The notes below the pieces were generated by a model. It searched no databases and was not told the DNA's origin. It was given only the letters and a program-made list of their open reading frames with translations. From Vibrio pelagius (GTDB lineage: Bacteria > Pseudomonadota > Gammaproteobacteria > Enterobacterales > Vibrionaceae): 64,000 nt of DNA. The position numbers and the translations under genes are program-made. The stretch spans positions 744,001 to 808,000 of the forward strand of contig NZ_AP025503.1 in NCBI RefSeq assembly GCF_024347575.1. Reading direction: 5' to 3'. This document shows, in pieces, positions 55,720 to 64,000 of the stretch (position 1 is its first letter; each line of letters starts with the position of its first letter).

Positions 55720-56475
55720 ATGAAAAAGAACGTATTAATTGCATCACTATCCTTGGTGTTGGCCGCAGCGAGTGTTCCTGTGTATGCGGCTCAGTGTCGT
55801 GTAGACCTGAAAAATGAACTGAGAATTGATCAGCAGACAGTTGAAATCCACCAAACCAATGGCGATACGGCCGTACTTGATGGTAACGAGCTCTATATTC
55901 ATGGTGAAAAGGTTGAGCTCGATGCAGATCAGCAAGCGGCGATTGAACGCTACCGTGAAAGCATGAGTGAATACTTACCTCAAGCCAAGGCAATGGCGAA
56001 AGAGGGATTAGCATTGGCAAACGATGTTATCGACGACATTGCAGTGAGTTTGGATGCGCCAGAAGCGTTTGATAACGTTAAAAAATCAATGAGTGACTTC
56101 TTTGCTGAGATGGAAGCTCGTTACTATAAAGATGGTGACTTGGTGCTTCCGGCTGAGAGCTTCGAGTCGATGGCTAATGGCTGGAGTGCAGACTTCGATA
56201 AGGCGATGGAGATCTTTAACGAAGAGTTTATCTCAAGCGCTTTTAATGCCATGTCTGAAAAAATGAAGCAAGAGGGCGGTCTTAACTTAACTGAGATGGC
56301 GGACAGTATGTCTGAACTGAAGTTGAAAATTGAAGAGCGTTTTAAAGAGCACTCACAACAGGTAGAGAAAGAAGCGGAAGCATTTTGTGACTCACTTGAT
56401 GAGATGGCTGAGCAAGAAAAATCGTTGCATGAAAAGATCCCGAATTTGAAGGACTACCAAGTGTTCACTATTTAG
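55720..56475 (+). CDS. YggN-family (DUF2884) periplasmic protein
   Basis: A 251-residue protein with a cleaved signal peptide (MKKNVLIASLSLVLAAASVPVYA|AQC). The remainder is mostly helical and acidic, with two Cys (QCRVDLKN and AFCDSLDE) that could pair. It resembles the YggN/DUF2884 family of unknown function. The ribosome site GAGGA lies close to the ATG. Confidence 0.78.
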   Translation: MKKNVLIASLSLVLAAASVPVYAAQCRVDLKNELRIDQQTVEIHQTNGDTAVLDGNELYIHGEKVELDADQQAAIERYRESMSEYLPQAKAMAKEGLALANDVIDDIAVSLDAPEAFDNVKKSMSDFFAEMEARYYKDGDLVLPAESFESMANGWSADFDKAMEIFNEEFISSAFNAMSEKMKQEGGLNLTEMADSMSELKLKIEERFKEHSQQVEKEAEAFCDSLDEMAEQEKSLHEKIPNLKDYQVFTI

Positions 56476-56506
56476 CAAGAACGGGTAGTAAATTGAACGA
56501 TTGACT

Positions 56507-56528
56507 GGGCACCTTGGGTGCCCTTTTT
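56507..56528 (+). terminator. Terminator of the YggN-like gene
   Basis: GGGCACC / GGTGCCC with a 3-base loop, followed by five T residues. Confidence 0.92.
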
Positions 56529-56734
56529 CGTGTCTATTACATGAAGAGGTGAGGTGGTCATTATTATTGGAATGATGTTTTTTTATGGTTTGTAATTCTA
56601 TGTATATTTAAATTTACAGTTTTACTGTTTGGTTTTTTCTAATAAATAAGCACTTTAATCATTTATAGATTGCATGAGTCCATGGTTTTGATTATTGTAC
56701 TAGCAAACTAGTTCATTGGTATTTTGCAGGCAGT

Positions 56735-58096
56735 ATGAACCAACAATCTTCTTCATCAAGAGAGCTGTTTAGCTCTCGTTTAGGCTTCATTTTGGCGGCA
56801 GCAGGCGCTGCAGTTGGCCTTGGAAACATTTGGGGTTTCCCAACACAAGTCGCGAGTAATGGTGGCGGCGCGTTCCTGTTAGTGTATTTGGTGCTGATCT
56901 TTGTGGTCGCATTCCCAATGCTGGTGGTTGAAATGGCGATTGGTCGTCATGGTCAAGCTAACCCAGTGGATAGTATGCGCTCACTAACGTCGAACCCACT
57001 GGCGAAAAAAGTCGGTGCACTGACCGGCTGGATTGGTTTAAGTGTACCAAGTGCTGTATTAGGCTTTTACAGCATTGTTGGTGGTTGGTTGATCTGCTTC
57101 CTATTTGGCGCGATTGCTGATGTGTTGGGCTTGGTTGAGATTGCAGCGTGGTTCAAAGGTTTTAGTGTAGAGCGCAATGTCTTTGGTACTGTTCTGTTTT
57201 ACGTGCTGACAATCTTGATTGTACAAGGTGGCATCAAGCAAGGTATTGAAAAATGGTCGACCCGTTTAATGCCAGCGCTGTTCGTTCTGTTCGCACTTTT
57301 GTTCGTTTACATCATGACTCAACAAGGTGCAGTAGAAGGACTTAAGCACTACCTTGTACCTGATTTTGAAAAGGTATGGGATAGAAAACTGATTTTAGCG
57401 GCCATGGGACAAGGCTTCTTCTCATTGACCATTGGTGGCTGTTCAATGCTGATCTATGGCTCTTACTTAAGTAAGAAAGAGAACTTACCGAAGATGGCGA
57501 TGAACGTAACCTTAGTGGATACCGCTGTTGCCTTCATTGCAGGTCTTGTGGTGATGCCAGCGATGTTTGTTGCGATGCAGAAGGGCGTACAAATCTACGC
57601 TGAAGATGGTTCATTGCTGAGCTCAGATACACTGGTATTTACGGTATTGCCTTTGATGTTCGATAGCTTAGGCTTCCTAGGTCAGATCTTTGCGATTGTC
57701 TTTTTCCTACTACTGACTATTGCTGCGCTGACCTCTTCTATTTCGATGCTAGAGGCTCCCGTTTCTCTTGTGAGTGAGCGCTTTAACACGGCTCGTACAC
57801 CGACAAGTTGGGTTATCGGTGCTTTAATCGCGCTGTTCAGCATCGTTATCGTTTACAACTTTGGTACTCTGTTTGGCCTAGTGGCTATGATTGCTACTCA
57901 GTACCTACAACCTATTGCTGCATTGATGTTCTGTCTGTTTGGTGGTTGGGTATGGAGTCGTGCGTCTAAGGTAAAAGAGCTAGAGCAGGGCTGTCCTGAC
58001 TTCCAATTAGGCTGGTTTGGTAAAGTATGGCCTGCATACGTCAAATTTGTATGCCCTGTACTGGTAGTAACGGTTATCTGGGCATCTTTCGGCTAG
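56735..58096 (+). CDS. Sodium-dependent transporter of the NSS (SNF) family
   Basis: A 453-residue inner-membrane protein. The first helix has RLGFILAAAGAAVGLGNIWGFP, the hallmark of neurotransmitter:sodium symporters. Length suggests an 11- or 12-helix bacterial member that imports amino acids with Na+. The substrate is not evident. It may use the sodium gradient built by the Nqr pump encoded nearby, as an inference. It has a terminator at 58142. Confidence 0.9.
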   Translation: MNQQSSSSRELFSSRLGFILAAAGAAVGLGNIWGFPTQVASNGGGAFLLVYLVLIFVVAFPMLVVEMAIGRHGQANPVDSMRSLTSNPLAKKVGALTGWIGLSVPSAVLGFYSIVGGWLICFLFGAIADVLGLVEIAAWFKGFSVERNVFGTVLFYVLTILIVQGGIKQGIEKWSTRLMPALFVLFALLFVYIMTQQGAVEGLKHYLVPDFEKVWDRKLILAAMGQGFFSLTIGGCSMLIYGSYLSKKENLPKMAMNVTLVDTAVAFIAGLVVMPAMFVAMQKGVQIYAEDGSLLSSDTLVFTVLPLMFDSLGFLGQIFAIVFFLLLTIAALTSSISMLEAPVSLVSERFNTARTPTSWVIGALIALFSIVIVYNFGTLFGLVAMIATQYLQPIAALMFCLFGGWVWSRASKVKELEQGCPDFQLGWFGKVWPAYVKFVCPVLVVTVIWASFG

Positions 58097-58141
58097 TGTT
58101 CTAGCGATACTACAAACGATTAAAGCAACACGCTAAATATG

Positions 58142-58171
58142 AAAGCCGTTCTTGGTTAAGAGCGGCTTTTT
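58142..58171 (+). terminator. Terminator of the NSS transporter gene
   Basis: AAAGCCGTTCTT / AAGAGCGGCTTT (one G-T pair) with a GGTT loop and a following T-run. Confidence 0.9.
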
Positions 58172-58248
58172 AGTCTCGGTATGTTTGGATATGCAGTTTG
58201 TGCTTTTATCGAGAGTTGTGTGAGTTTGAACGTTAAATCACAGGTATG

Positions 58249-58281
58249 AAAAAGGCGCATAACCATAGGGTATGCGCCTTT
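58249..58281 (-). terminator. lipA terminator
   Basis: AAAGGCGCATA / TATGCGCCTTT is an 11-bp stem. On the minus strand a T-rich tail follows, 27 bp after the lipA stop. Confidence 0.9.
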
Positions 58282-58307
58282 CAAATATAGAGAAGTTAAG
58301 TCGCGAG

Positions 58308-59273
58308 TTACTTAATTTCCATACCTTGTGCTTGTAGATCCGCGTGGTAAGAAGAGCGAACGAACGGGCCACACGCCGCGTGTGTAAAGCCAAGCTCTAG
58401 AGCGATCTCTTTCAGTTCATCAAACTCAGATGGTGGCACGTAACGCTCAACTGGCAAGTGGTGACGGCTAGGTGCTAGGTATTGGCCTAGAGTCAGCATT
58501 GTCACGCCATGTTCACGTAGATCTTTCAGTACCTGAATGATCTCTTCTTTTGTTTCACCAAGACCCATCATTACGCCCGACTTTGTTGGGACGTCTGGGT
58601 GCTGCTCTTTAAACTTCTTCAGTAGGTTCAATGACCACTTGTAGTTCGCACCTGGACGCGCTTTACGGTATAGGCGAGGTGCTGTCTCTAGGTTGTGGTT
58701 AAATACATCTGGCGGGTTGTCTTTTAGTAGTTCAAGCGCCACGTCCATACGACCACGGAAGTCAGGAACCAGAGTTTCGATACGAATATTTGGGTTTAGT
58801 GCACGGATCTCACGGTTACAGTCTGCAAAGTGTTTTGCACCACCATCACGCAGATCATCACGGTCAACGGAAGTAATAACCACGTACTTCAGTTTCATGT
58901 CTTGGATGGTTTTTGCTAGCTTCTGAGGCTCTTCCGCTTCAGGCGCGACTGGGCGTCCATGGGCTACGTCACAGAAAGGGCAACGACGAGTACAGATAGC
59001 ACCAAGAATCATGAAGGTTGCCGTACCGTGGTTAAAACACTCAGCCAGGTTCGGACAAGACGCTTCTTCACATACCGAGTGAAGGTTGTTCTTGCGCATT
59101 GCAGATTTGATGTCTTGGATGCGCTGGCTATCAGCAGGCAGCTTGATCTTCATCCAGTCCGGCTTGCGCAGGATCTCTTTCTGCTCGGTAGGCATGTTCT
59201 TTACTGGAATCAATGCCATTTTATCGGCGTCGCGGTATTTAACGCCTTTTTCCATTTGGATTGGTTTGCTCAT
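58308..59273 (-). CDS. lipA: Lipoyl synthase
   Basis: LipA is a radical-SAM enzyme that inserts two sulfurs into octanoyl groups to form lipoyl cofactors. The 321-residue protein has the auxiliary-cluster [12 protein letters not shown] and the radical-SAM motif CTRRCPFC. Other conserved stretches are GATFMILG-like [13 protein letters not shown] and GLGETKEEI. lipB lies 4 bp upstream on the same strand, so they form one operon. Confidence 0.98.
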   Translation of the reverse strand: MSKPIQMEKGVKYRDADKMALIPVKNMPTEQKEILRKPDWMKIKLPADSQRIQDIKSAMRKNNLHSVCEEASCPNLAECFNHGTATFMILGAICTRRCPFCDVAHGRPVAPEAEEPQKLAKTIQDMKLKYVVITSVDRDDLRDGGAKHFADCNREIRALNPNIRIETLVPDFRGRMDVALELLKDNPPDVFNHNLETAPRLYRKARPGANYKWSLNLLKKFKEQHPDVPTKSGVMMGLGETKEEIIQVLKDLREHGVTMLTLGQYLAPSRHHLPVERYVPPSEFDELKEIALELGFTHAACGPFVRSSYHADLQAQGMEIK

Positions 59274-59277
59274 GATT

Positions 59278-59937
59278 TTATGCTTCTGCTGTAGTGTTAC
59301 GGTTGGCTTGAATGTCTACTTGGTCATAACCAAGTAATTCGACAAGCTCTTGTATTAGCTGTTGCTCAACGATCTCTAGATCCGAAGGACCACCTAGTTG
59401 GCTAACTTGAGCCATTTCCATACCTTGGTAACCACAAGGGTTGATACGAAGGAATGGTGACAGGTCCATATCGACATTGAGTGCTAGCCCATGAAAAGAG
59501 CAGCCACGTCGAATACGCAGTCCTAGAGAACATATCTTTTTGCCATCGACATAAACACCCGGAGCGTCAGGTCGTGCAGCTGATTCGATATTGTATGCTT
59601 TCAGAGTGTTGATTACGAGGTTCTCGATGTGAGTAACTAGATCTCGCACTCCAAACTTTTTACGACGAATGTTGATCAAGAAGTAAGCTACCAACTGGCC
59701 CGGGCCATGATAGGTGACTTGTCCGCCGCGATCACTTTGAATGACAGGGATGTCGCCAGCATTAAGTACATGCTCTGCTTTGCCTGCTTGCCCTTGAGTG
59801 AAGACTGGGTTGTGCTCGACTAACCAAATTTGGTCAACGTCTTCTTCTGTGCGTGTATCGGTGAACTCATGCATGGCCTTCCATACGGGTTCATAATCCT
59901 GGCGACCTAATTTTTTGACGATTAGCTTATTTTGCAA
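59278..59937 (-). CDS. lipB: Octanoyl-ACP:protein octanoyltransferase
   Basis: LipB moves octanoyl groups from ACP to lipoyl domains. The 219-residue protein has [18 protein letters not shown] and the [23 protein letters not shown] region with the catalytic Lys and Cys. The start is TTG 59937, with GGAG about 8 bases upstream; the E. coli lipB gene is also known to start with TTG. It is coupled to lipA. Confidence 0.97.
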   Translation of the reverse strand: MQNKLIVKKLGRQDYEPVWKAMHEFTDTRTEEDVDQIWLVEHNPVFTQGQAGKAEHVLNAGDIPVIQSDRGGQVTYHGPGQLVAYFLINIRRKKFGVRDLVTHIENLVINTLKAYNIESAARPDAPGVYVDGKKICSLGLRIRRGCSFHGLALNVDMDLSPFLRINPCGYQGMEMAQVSQLGGPSDLEIVEQQLIQELVELLGYDQVDIQANRNTTAEA

Positions 59938-60084
59938 AGCAGGACTCCCTCAAGGGTTAATAAAGTGAACGCATTATAAACGCGAAATTTGATTCTAACT
60001 ACAGACGGACTGCAAGGTTTTTCAACTTTCTTTGTATTTCTTGAAAATTAAGTTGAATAAAAGCGGCAAAAACGGAGTGCTTAA

Positions 60085-60112
60085 AACAAAAACAGCGGCG
60101 TTAAGCCGCTGT
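60085..60112 (-). terminator. ybeD terminator
   Basis: ACAGCGGC / GCCGCTGT is an 8-bp perfect stem with a T-rich tail on the minus strand, 20 bp after the ybeD stop. It separates ybeD from lipB. Confidence 0.88.
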
Positions 60113-60132
60113 GATCCTTGTGTAATCCTAGA

Positions 60133-60408
60133 TTACAGAACCATACGTACGATATCGATCTCGCCAAGCTCTTTGTAAAGTGTTTCTACTTGCTCAATCG
60201 ACGTTGCTGTAATGTTGATCGAAACAGAGTGGTAGTTACCCTTTGCACTTGGTTTCACTGTTGGGCTGTAGTCACCAGGAGCGTGGCGCTGGATCACTTC
60301 CAGTACAAGTTCAGGCAGTTCTGGCTTCGCGTAACCCATAACCTTGTAAGTAAAAGAACAAGGGAACTCTAAAAGGTCTTTAAGTTTTGCATCAGAATTG
60401 ATGTTCAT
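60133..60408 (-). CDS. ybeD: YbeD-family (DUF493) protein
   Basis: A 91-residue protein matching E. coli YbeD ([56 protein letters not shown]). It has an ACT-like fold, and its function is not established; it commonly lies between dacA and lipB. The start is ATG 60408, with GGAG 7 bases upstream; the frame extends to 60474, but that part lacks conservation. Confidence 0.93.
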   Translation of the reverse strand: MNINSDAKLKDLLEFPCSFTYKVMGYAKPELPELVLEVIQRHAPGDYSPTVKPSAKGNYHSVSINITATSIEQVETLYKELGEIDIVRMVL

Positions 60409-60530
60409 GATTAGCTCCAAAATGGTAGGTACTTCGCTGCTGGGCAAAATACCGAGAAAAGCGTATTCGGTCAATTGACTCGATTAATAAGAGCGGAATA
60501 TTACTGGTAAATATCACCGAACTCAAGATC

Positions 60531-60560
60531 AACAAAAGCCGCACAGTGCGGCTTTTGTTA
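60531..60560 (-). terminator. dacA terminator
   Basis: AACAAAAGCCGCA / TGCGGCTTTTGTT is a perfect 13-bp stem with a 3-base loop. It lies 86 bp downstream of dacA on the minus strand, ahead of ybeD. Confidence 0.82.
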
Positions 60561-60645
60561 GCTTGTTAGGCGACCCTAAAAAGGGTTATGAGTAAATAGT
60601 TAACAGGATCATGTGATTACTGTCACTCACTGTTACTCTAAGTCC

Positions 60646-61827
60646 TTAGAATAAACCTTTGAACAGAAGAACTAGGTAGTCCCATAGACGGCTAAATAGG
60701 CTGCCTTGCTCGACATCTTCTAGTGCCAGTAGTGGGTATTCAGCCACGTCTTGCCCATCGATCTGATAGAAGAGTTTACCAACTTGGTCGCCCTTGCTAA
60801 TCGGTGCTTCAAGTTCTTTTTCTAGAACAAAGCTCGCTTTTAGGTTCTTCGCTTGGCCGCGAGGAAGGGTTACGAATGTGTCTTCATCGACTCCTAGAGC
60901 AACTGTGTCTTTGCTGCCCATCCAAATTTTCTCTTCAACGAACGTTTCACCAGCGTTGTGTGGTGCAACTGTTTCAAAGAAGCGGAAGCCGTAGCTAAGT
61001 AGCTTTTTGCTCTCTGTTTTGCGAGCGTTAGCATTCTTGGTGCCCATTACAACAGCAACCAGGCGCATCTTACCTTCAGTTGCTGAGCTTACTAGGCTGT
61101 AACCTGCATTACTTGTGTGACCAGTTTTGATGCCATCCACATTCATGCTCTTATCCCACAACAGGCCGTTACGGTTGTATTGAGTAATGCCGTTGTAAGT
61201 GAATTTTTTCTCAGAGTAGATGCGGTACTCTTCAGGAACGTCACGAATAAGTGCTTGACCTAGTAATGCCATATCGTAAGGCGTTGAATATAGGTTCGGG
61301 TTATCGAGGCCGTGTACGTTCGCAAAGTGCGTGTCTTTCATGCCGATAGAGCTTGCCCACGCGTTCATTAGATCAACGAACGCATCCTCTGAACCAGCAA
61401 TGTGTTCTGCCATGGCGACACATGCATCGTTACCCGATTGGATGATGATACCGCGGTTAAGATCTTCAACTTTTACCGTGGTACCCACTTCAACAAACAT
61501 CTTTGAAGAGTCTGGGAAATTCTTCGCCCAAGCGTTTTCGCTGATTACAACGTCGTCATTAAGGTTGATGTTGCCACGTTCAAGTTCTTGACCGATAACA
61601 TAGCTGGTCATCATTTTGGTCAAGCTTGCTGGGGAAAGCTGAGTGTTCATCTCTTTTTCTGCCAATACTTTGCCTGAATGGTAATCCATTAGGACAAAGC
61701 CTTTAGCAGCAATTTGTGGTGCGTCTGGAACAACGATAGGCGCGGCGAATGACGAAGAAGCTAGCGTTGCAGACAGCGCAACAGAAGTAGCAAAAATCGA
61801 TTTGATAAGTTTGTTAGATTTATTCAT
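60646..61827 (-). CDS. dacA: D-alanyl-D-alanine carboxypeptidase (PBP5)
   Basis: A 393-residue periplasmic carboxypeptidase that trims peptidoglycan pentapeptides. It has a signal peptide, the SLTK active site (S68, K71), SGN (IIQSGNDACV) and KTG (DGIKTGHTSN). The C-terminal amphipathic helix (SRLWDYLVLLFKGLF) tethers it to the inner membrane. The gene lies between rlpA and ybeD, as in many gammaproteobacteria. Confidence 0.97.
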   Translation of the reverse strand: MNKSNKLIKSIFATSVALSATLASSSFAAPIVVPDAPQIAAKGFVLMDYHSGKVLAEKEMNTQLSPASLTKMMTSYVIGQELERGNINLNDDVVISENAWAKNFPDSSKMFVEVGTTVKVEDLNRGIIIQSGNDACVAMAEHIAGSEDAFVDLMNAWASSIGMKDTHFANVHGLDNPNLYSTPYDMALLGQALIRDVPEEYRIYSEKKFTYNGITQYNRNGLLWDKSMNVDGIKTGHTSNAGYSLVSSATEGKMRLVAVVMGTKNANARKTESKKLLSYGFRFFETVAPHNAGETFVEEKIWMGSKDTVALGVDEDTFVTLPRGQAKNLKASFVLEKELEAPISKGDQVGKLFYQIDGQDVAEYPLLALEDVEQGSLFSRLWDYLVLLFKGLF

Positions 61828-61917
61828 TTTGAACGCAATTATTTAGTTAACTATCCATATCTTAACAGAATCACTATTTCAAACCAGTGCAGTGATTGTC
61901 ATAAATTCCGTAAGATT

Positions 61918-62751
61918 CTAGCGAGTTAAGGTGTGCTTCTTTATATAAGCTGACGGGTAACCCATAAGCTTAACCTGTTCTAATTTTTCTTGAGTCAGAG
62001 CATAGTCATGAAATGGCCCAAGCATCAGTCGGTATTTGTCATCTACTGGCTGAAGAAAAGTTTTGACCGATAGTTTTCGGCTCAGTTCACTCGCGAGTTT
62101 TTCACTGCGATCTTGATGCTGGGAAGTCGCAACTTGAATAATATATTGTGGTAGTGCCGCTTTCTTCTTTTCGTCGGTTGGGATATCAACGGTTATCACT
62201 TCAATTTCGACATTAGCCGTCCCGGTACGAATCACGTCTAATTTGTATGCAGCTGCGTAGCTTAAATCAATGATGCGACCCTCATGAAAAGGGCCACGGT
62301 CATTAACGCGAACAATGGTGCTCTTATTATTGTCGGTATTGGTCACTTTCACATAGCTTGGAATTGGCAGTGTCTTGTGCGCAGCGGACATTGAGTACAT
62401 GTCGTACACTTCACCATTAGAAGTCAAGTGCCCGTGAAACTTCTTGCCATACCAAGATGCTTTGCCTTTCTCTGTGAATCCTTTGCTATCGCGAACGATT
62501 TTATAGTCTGCACCACGCAGGGTGTAATCACTGTTACCCCCTAGGCTGTAAGGTTCATATTTTGGATGTGCATCTTCTAAATGCTCAACTGAAATGGGTG
62601 CATCAGGGGCGATGTCATCGTTAATGTCGTAGCGACCCGATTGTGAATCTGGTTGTGATGAACAACCGTTGATCAGCACGACTAAGCTCCCAACTAACAT
62701 CAGTTGTTTGAGATGCGATGATTTGTCGGAGGTCTGTGTACCGTTGTTCAT
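61918..62751 (-). CDS. rlpA: RlpA-type septal peptidoglycan transglycosylase / lipoprotein
   Basis: An outer-membrane lipoprotein (lipobox LINGC). It has a double-psi beta-barrel domain (ASWYGKKFHGHLTSNGEVYD, AAHKTLPIPSYVKVTN, VRVNDRGPFHEGRIIDLSYAAA) and a C-terminal SPOR domain (QYIIQVATSQHQDRSEKLAS) that binds denuded glycan at the septum. Start: ATG 62751 is used here, but GTG 62766, right after the rodA stop, is also possible (AAGG about 8 bases upstream). It is adjacent to rodA. Confidence 0.93.
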   Translation of the reverse strand: MNNGTQTSDKSSHLKQLMLVGSLVVLINGCSSQPDSQSGRYDINDDIAPDAPISVEHLEDAHPKYEPYSLGGNSDYTLRGADYKIVRDSKGFTEKGKASWYGKKFHGHLTSNGEVYDMYSMSAAHKTLPIPSYVKVTNTDNNKSTIVRVNDRGPFHEGRIIDLSYAAAYKLDVIRTGTANVEIEVITVDIPTDEKKKAALPQYIIQVATSQHQDRSEKLASELSRKLSVKTFLQPVDDKYRLMLGPFHDYALTQEKLEQVKLMGYPSAYIKKHTLTR

Positions 62752-62766
62752 TGTGTTAATTATCAC

Positions 62767-63888
62767 TTACGTCGCCTTTGAGAATGCTTTGCGGTGAGTG
62801 TGGATTGACATCAAAATACCAAAACCAGCCATCAATGTAACCATCGAAGTACCCCCATAACTAACAAGAGGTAGAGGTACACCTACCACGGGTAGAATGC
62901 CACTAACCATACCAATGTTTACAAAAATATAAACGAAGAAGCTTAAAACAATACTACCGCCCATCATTCGCCCAAACGCGGTTTGAGCTTGGCTTGCGAG
63001 AATCAGACCGCGGCCAATAATGAACAGATAGATAGCAAGAAGAAATAGAATACCGATCATGCCCCATTCCTCGGCAATGACCGCAAAGATAAAGTCGGTA
63101 TGACGCTCCGGAATAAACTCCAGCTGAGATTGAGTCCCTTGTAGCCAACCTTTACCTGAGATACCGCCAGAGCCAATCGCAATCTTACTTTGAATAATAT
63201 GGTAGCCCGCACCGAGTGGATCGGATTCTGGATCAAACAGAGTACGTACACGAACCTTTTGGTATTCGCGCATTAAGAAGAACCACAGAATTGGGATAAA
63301 CGCACCCAAAGCTACCGCTGCACTCGCGATGATTTTCCAACTGATACCCGCCAAGAAAATCACGAAAATACCAGACGCCGCAATCAAGATTGACGTTCCT
63401 AAATCGGGCTGCTTGGCGATAAGAATGGTGGGTACAAATACCATTACCAATGAGATGACTAGCGTTTGAAATGTCGGGGGGAGTGAACGCTTACCAATGT
63501 AACGAGCTAGCATCAGTGGTACAGCGAGCTTAAGTAGCTCCGAAGGTTGGAAGCGAACAAATCCGAAATTCAACCAGCGCTGAGCTCCCTTGGAGGCTTC
63601 ACCAAAGAACAGCACGCCGAGTAGCAATATCACACCGCCAATAAACAGCACCGGAGCCAATGTCTCATAGGTGCGCGGGGAGATCTGTGCGAGGAAGATC
63701 ATTACGCCAAGTGATAACGCCATACGCATCGCTTGACGATCCATCATCGCCAAACTTTGACCGCTTGCGCTGTACATTATCAGCAACGCAAACCCCATTA
63801 ATACTAAGATGCCAAGCAGAAGCGGCAAATCAATATGGAATCGCTCAAATAGGGCGCGATTTTGACCAGTAGAGAGATCGAGTTTCAT
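62767..63888 (-). CDS. rodA: Rod-shape peptidoglycan polymerase RodA
   Basis: A SEDS-family glycosyltransferase that polymerises glycan strands for cell elongation with PBP2. The 373-residue protein has about ten membrane helices and SEDS motifs ([74 protein letters not shown]). The start overlaps the mrdA stop by one base (TAATG). Confidence 0.97.
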   Translation of the reverse strand: MKLDLSTGQNRALFERFHIDLPLLLGILVLMGFALLIMYSASGQSLAMMDRQAMRMALSLGVMIFLAQISPRTYETLAPVLFIGGVILLLGVLFFGEASKGAQRWLNFGFVRFQPSELLKLAVPLMLARYIGKRSLPPTFQTLVISLVMVFVPTILIAKQPDLGTSILIAASGIFVIFLAGISWKIIASAAVALGAFIPILWFFLMREYQKVRVRTLFDPESDPLGAGYHIIQSKIAIGSGGISGKGWLQGTQSQLEFIPERHTDFIFAVIAEEWGMIGILFLLAIYLFIIGRGLILASQAQTAFGRMMGGSIVLSFFVYIFVNIGMVSGILPVVGVPLPLVSYGGTSMVTLMAGFGILMSIHTHRKAFSKAT

Positions 63889-64000
63889 TATTGTGTTGCC
63901 TTACTCTTATATTCATCGCCCAGAACAATATGGTCGAAGATTCGTCTCACAACAGGACCACCGTTTGATGAGCCACCGCCTGCGTTCTCGAGTACGATGG
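63888..64000 (-). CDS. mrdA: Penicillin-binding protein 2, C-terminal end only
   Basis: The minus strand reads [20 protein letters not shown] then [10 protein letters not shown] and stops at 63888, the C-terminus expected for PBP2. The rest lies beyond the window. PBP2 is the transpeptidase partner of RodA. The stop shares one base with the rodA start. Confidence 0.9.
   Translation of the reverse strand, partial: IVLENAGGGSSNGGPVVRRIFDHIVLGDEYKSKATQ

Noticed and set aside
1..64000. CRISPR array, tRNA, rRNA, prophage or complete insertion sequence
   Set aside because: No regularly spaced repeats, cloverleaf genes, transposase or phage structural genes were found on either strand.

Overview
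The window is a gene-dense piece of a gammaproteobacterial chromosome that fits Vibrio (Vibrionaceae). The evidence is the complete nqrA-F operon with apbE and nqrM, an OmpK-type outer membrane protein, a minor-pilin cluster beside dnaKJ, a DUF2850-type protein, and intergenic repeats of a kind common in vibrios. I see no rRNA, tRNA, CRISPR array, prophage or intact insertion sequence. Nearly all genes are core housekeeping genes.

Layout. 1-1.8 kb: end of dnaK and dnaJ, with an unusually structured spacer. 1.9-5.4 kb: minor pilins (one divergent pilE-like gene, then fimT-pilW-pilX-pilV). 5.6-14.4 kb: AbgT transporter, tadA, a tiny basic protein, mltF, and purL behind a PurR-like operator. 14.6-19.4 kb (minus strand): dapD; a two-gene unit of a NifU-like scaffold and a GGGtGRT protein behind what reads as a fluoride riboswitch; yebG with a LexA box; a LysR regulator. 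19.8-31.6 kb: recC, recB and recD, a MITE-like element, and argA behind tandem ARG-box-like sites. 31.7-37.1 kb: DUF2850 protein, mltA, tcdA-csdE converging on csdA, panE. 37.2-42.7 kb: ompK, ampG, ppiA-type isomerase, yajG-like lipoprotein, rlmG, bolA. 43.2-50.5 kb: nqrABCDEF, apbE, nqrM. 50.6-58.1 kb: a REC-REC-GGDEF protein, dinB with a LexA box, a RecQ-like helicase, a Gre-like factor, a YggN-like periplasmic protein and an NSS transporter. 58.3-64 kb (minus strand): mrdA-rodA-rlpA-dacA-ybeD-lipB-lipA, for cell elongation and lipoate synthesis.

Functional themes. The nqr block holds the sodium pump together with its flavinylating enzyme (ApbE) and its maturation factor (NqrM). RecBCD, DinB, YebG and a RecQ relative make a DNA-repair theme, with LexA-type boxes at dinB and yebG. 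MltF, MltA, AmpG, RlpA, DacA, RodA and PBP2 concern peptidoglycan growth and recycling. TcdA, CsdE and CsdA form a sulfur-transfer and tRNA-modification set.

The most unusual item is the candidate fluoride riboswitch ahead of the NifU-like/GGGtGRT pair, whose biochemical role I do not know. Several non-coding structures also lack a clear explanation: the dnaK-dnaJ spacer palindromes, an inverted repeat ahead of apbE, hairpins ahead of nqrA and paired direct repeats ahead of recB.
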